From the NCBI RefSeq assembly GCF_037975245.1, contig NC_092566.1, forward strand, positions 1,800,001 through 1,860,000: a DNA stretch of 60,000 nt. The letters run 5' to 3'. The number at the start of each line of letters is the position of its first letter. Positions within the stretch are counted from its first letter, which is position 1. Below the pieces are notes generated by a model. The model worked only from the letters and a program-made list of their open reading frames with translations, was not told the origin of the DNA and searched no databases. This document shows, one piece after another, positions 57,916 through 60,000 of the stretch. Made by a program: the position numbers and the translations under genes. This stretch comes from Apostichopus japonicus (Eukaryota; Echinodermata; Holothuroidea; Aspidochirotida; Stichopodidae).

Positions 57916-60000
57916 GAAAAACCATCTGAACCTGAGAAAGAGGATACAACCCCCACAAAGAATAAAGATCTTGCCGTCAGTTCTGAAGGGGTCATTGAAA
58001 GTCTTAAAGAAACTCCACCAAAACTGGACACAAAGACAAAGAAAACTGAAGAAGCTGTGAAGAAACAAACACCAGCAGCTTCAGAGGAATCAGAGACCAA
58101 AGGAAGCAAACGAATGGGAGGGAAGCAGCACCCGTTAGATGCCCACATCCCAAAAAGTATCGTCGCCCAAAAAATATCTTCTCTTAAGTCTTCTTCTGCC
58201 TCTGGCCATTCGTCAGATAGTGATTCAAAGGAGGAGAAAATTGGGACAAGGCGGCAGAGGCCTGAACCTAGATGGAAAGTGAAGGATCAAACAGGGACTG
58301 CCAAAACTTCATCAGTGTCAAGTTCACCAAAAGAGAGTCCAGAGGGTGTAAGGCGGTCCAGACCTCGGACTAGGGAGAGGGATAAGAAGACAAGTTCGGA
58401 TGATAGTTCTACAAAGAGGCCAGGGAAAGGCAAAGATATTAGTAATCAGACACCTGCTGATTTGAGAGCCAACTTGAGAAAGGCAGCAACAACAGACAAA
58501 AAGCCTCAAATTAATACCACATCCACCTTGAAAAATCTGAGAGAGAGGCAGGTACAACAAGATGCTGAAAAAGAGAAGAAAGGTCAAGGGGAAGTGGGAG
58601 GAGAGAAGAAAGATGAAGTAAATGCAGGGAAAGAGAAAAAGGACCAAGAAGATGCTTCGACCAAGAAGAAGGGTCTAGGAGATGTTGCAGTTGAAAGTGA
58701 CCATGATTCATCGATCAAGTCGGACACTGACCTCAAGAAGGCTTTTGAACCTTTCTCATCTAATCGTCGAGATTCATCTGATTCCGTCAGCAGCTCACGC
58801 CGGAGCTCGCCAGCAACAAGGTTCCTTGAGAAGTATGACCCCAAGTTTGCTAAATCTCTGGCAACAAACAAAGTCGAGGTTGCAACGGTCAATGACCTAA
58901 AGGCTAAATTTTCTGGCGGTTCAGATAAGTCCGGTTCAAAAAGTGAAGATGAAGACGGCATGAAGGCTCGCAGAGGAAGACCAAAGGTTGGGTCTGTGAA
59001 GATGCTGAGTCAAGCATTTGCAGTTTCTTCGGCCGTTAATAAGGAGACATCCAAGGGGGCAGGTGGAGGTGGGACTGGACCATCTAGCATCCGATCCACA
59101 CCAAGCATCTCCCCAGCCTCATCCTGTAGCTCCTTATCAAGTTCTCACGTATCAGACAGGATTAAGAGATTGCAAGATAGAAGATCCCGTTCTAGCAAAG
59201 ATTCCACAACAGAGAAAAAACCAGTGGAAGAGGCAAAGCCCCCTCCATCACCAGTTGCCAAAGATGTACCCAAAATTACACCACCCCTTTTAACAAATAG
59301 ACCGGGTTATAGAAGCTCTATGCCAAATTTATCAGCTGTCAGAGCCAAGTTTGAACAACCAGAGGGTGGATCGACAGGGAGTACTACGAGTAATACCGGA
59401 TTGAGAGTAAGGCAAAAGTCTGGGTCCACAGGAAAATTGTCATTTACTGTTTCAGTGACAGAAACCAAAAGTACGGCTGAAAAAGTTTCAGAGGTGAAAC
59501 CGATTCGTGCCAGAGCTAGGCCACCCAGGTTGGTAGCTGTCATAGAGTCGCCAGGGAAGGATAAAAATGCAACTGAAACGGTAACAGTGAGGTTAAGATC
59601 ACCAACGGCAAGGAGGTCTACTCGAACTAGCCAGAATGTAAATAATAGTCGTAAAGAGGTTAGTGATCTACATATTTCAGAACCGGCGATTCCGTCAGCT
59701 GCTAAACCAGTCTCAGCCCCCAGGGAGGAAGATGTATCTGTTAGCGCACCAAGCTTGAGAGTGACATCTCCAGATGATAAGAAACCCGTCCAGCAGAGGT
59801 TGCGGCAGTCCCAAGAGATGGAGAGGAAGGCTTTGTCATCTTCTGATCCCCAGATAGGGACCAGACCAGCAGATGGGAAATCTGATACCATTGATGGATT
59901 GGCTGAAGGAAAGGAAGCATCTTCCAAGGAAAGCAATGACCAAAGCTCAAACTTGAATAAATCTGACTCAAATGTGACTAAGTTAGTAAAAGAGGAAGAG
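57916..60000 (+). CDS. Exon 9 (open at window end): residues 1100-1794, long disordered basic/Ser-rich region
   Basis: The acceptor is TTGCTTAACAG, phase 0. 695 codons without a stop reach the last base, so the exon or gene continues. The region is Lys/Ser/Glu/Thr-rich and mostly disordered. Recognisable pieces are a conserved-looking block TRFLEKYDPKFAKSLA followed by TVNDLKAKFSGG (about 1401-1434), RSSMPNLSAVRAKFEQPEGG (1565-1584), GRPKVGSVKMLSQAFAVSS, and DRIKRLQDRRSRSS. The two LKAKF / VRAKF motifs are similar to each other and may be short binding motifs (inference). Many SP and RxxS sites suggest phosphorylation. The family is not recognised. Confidence 0.92.

Larger units (their letters stand above)
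31279..60000 (+). other. Large multi-exon gene, incomplete at the 3' side
   Basis: Eight coding exons join into one frame of 1794 codons without a stop: 1483 + 150 + 795 + 192 + 257 + 184 + 236 + 2085 nt = 5382. Junction phases are 1,1,1,1,0,1,0 and match at every border, and each joined codon is sense. The protein is mostly disordered (Ser, Lys, Glu, Pro) with coiled coils at about 81-125, 766-805, 825-872 and 906-937. It has clusters of basic residues with Arg-Arg-x-Ser type sites and a proline run. No catalytic domain is seen in the visible part. I do not recognise the family. Coiled coils plus long disordered basic tails suggest a scaffold or cytoskeleton-associated protein (inference). 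The C-terminus lies beyond the window. Confidence 0.9.

Noticed and set aside
59307-59936. 209-codon minus-strand frame
   Set aside because: Antisense shadow of exon 9, whose + strand frame is continuous with the rest of the gene.

Overview
The window looks like part of an animal genome, AT-rich in its non-coding part. Genes are split by introns with GT/AG borders. Most of the sequence is intron or intergenic DNA carrying short non-autonomous DNA transposons, satellite-like arrays, poly-G/poly-C tracts and a LINE relic. There are no operons, rRNA genes, CRISPR arrays or convincing tRNA genes. The repeat mix (TTAA-flanked and hAT-type MITEs, hammerhead-like motifs of the kind known from Penelope-like elements) fits a marine invertebrate, perhaps a deuterostome, but this is inference and no species can be read from the sequence.

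Layout. 1-5.7 kb: no firm gene; a 1.4 kb minisatellite at about 1968-3390. 5.7-7.1 kb: two short candidate exons (5722-5790 and 6938-7079, phases compatible) that may be the 3' end of an unidentified + strand gene ending at TAA 7077-7079. 7.1-31.3 kb: no firm coding sequence; it holds copies of a TTAA-flanked MITE family, a 5'-truncated LINE 3' end, a palindrome-rich minisatellite, a second type of inverted-repeat element and several local duplications.

31.3-60 kb: one large + strand gene dominates. Eight coding exons (31327-32809, 47421-47570, 48127-48921, 50860-51051, 55482-55738, 56398-56581, 57044-57279, 57916 to the window end) join with matching phases at all seven junctions. They give one open frame of 1794 codons that is still open at base 60000. 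The product is a large, mostly disordered Ser/Lys/Pro/Glu-rich protein with four predicted coiled-coil stretches and a repeated F-x(2)-K-x(3)-W type motif. I do not recognise the family; a cytoskeletal or centrosomal scaffold, or the N-terminal part of a larger signalling protein, is a guess from composition only. The first visible exon starts with 48 nt of 5' UTR, including a three-codon uORF and an in-frame stop, so at least one untranslated first exon lies upstream.

The 14.6 kb second intron is a nest of mobile elements, including two hAT-type MITEs with perfect 8-bp target duplications. Two hammerhead-ribozyme-like motifs lie in introns of this gene (38176-38214 and 57789-57831). A local duplication at the end of exon 7 has created a second 5' splice site exactly 156 nt downstream in an uninterrupted frame, predicting an isoform with 52 extra residues.
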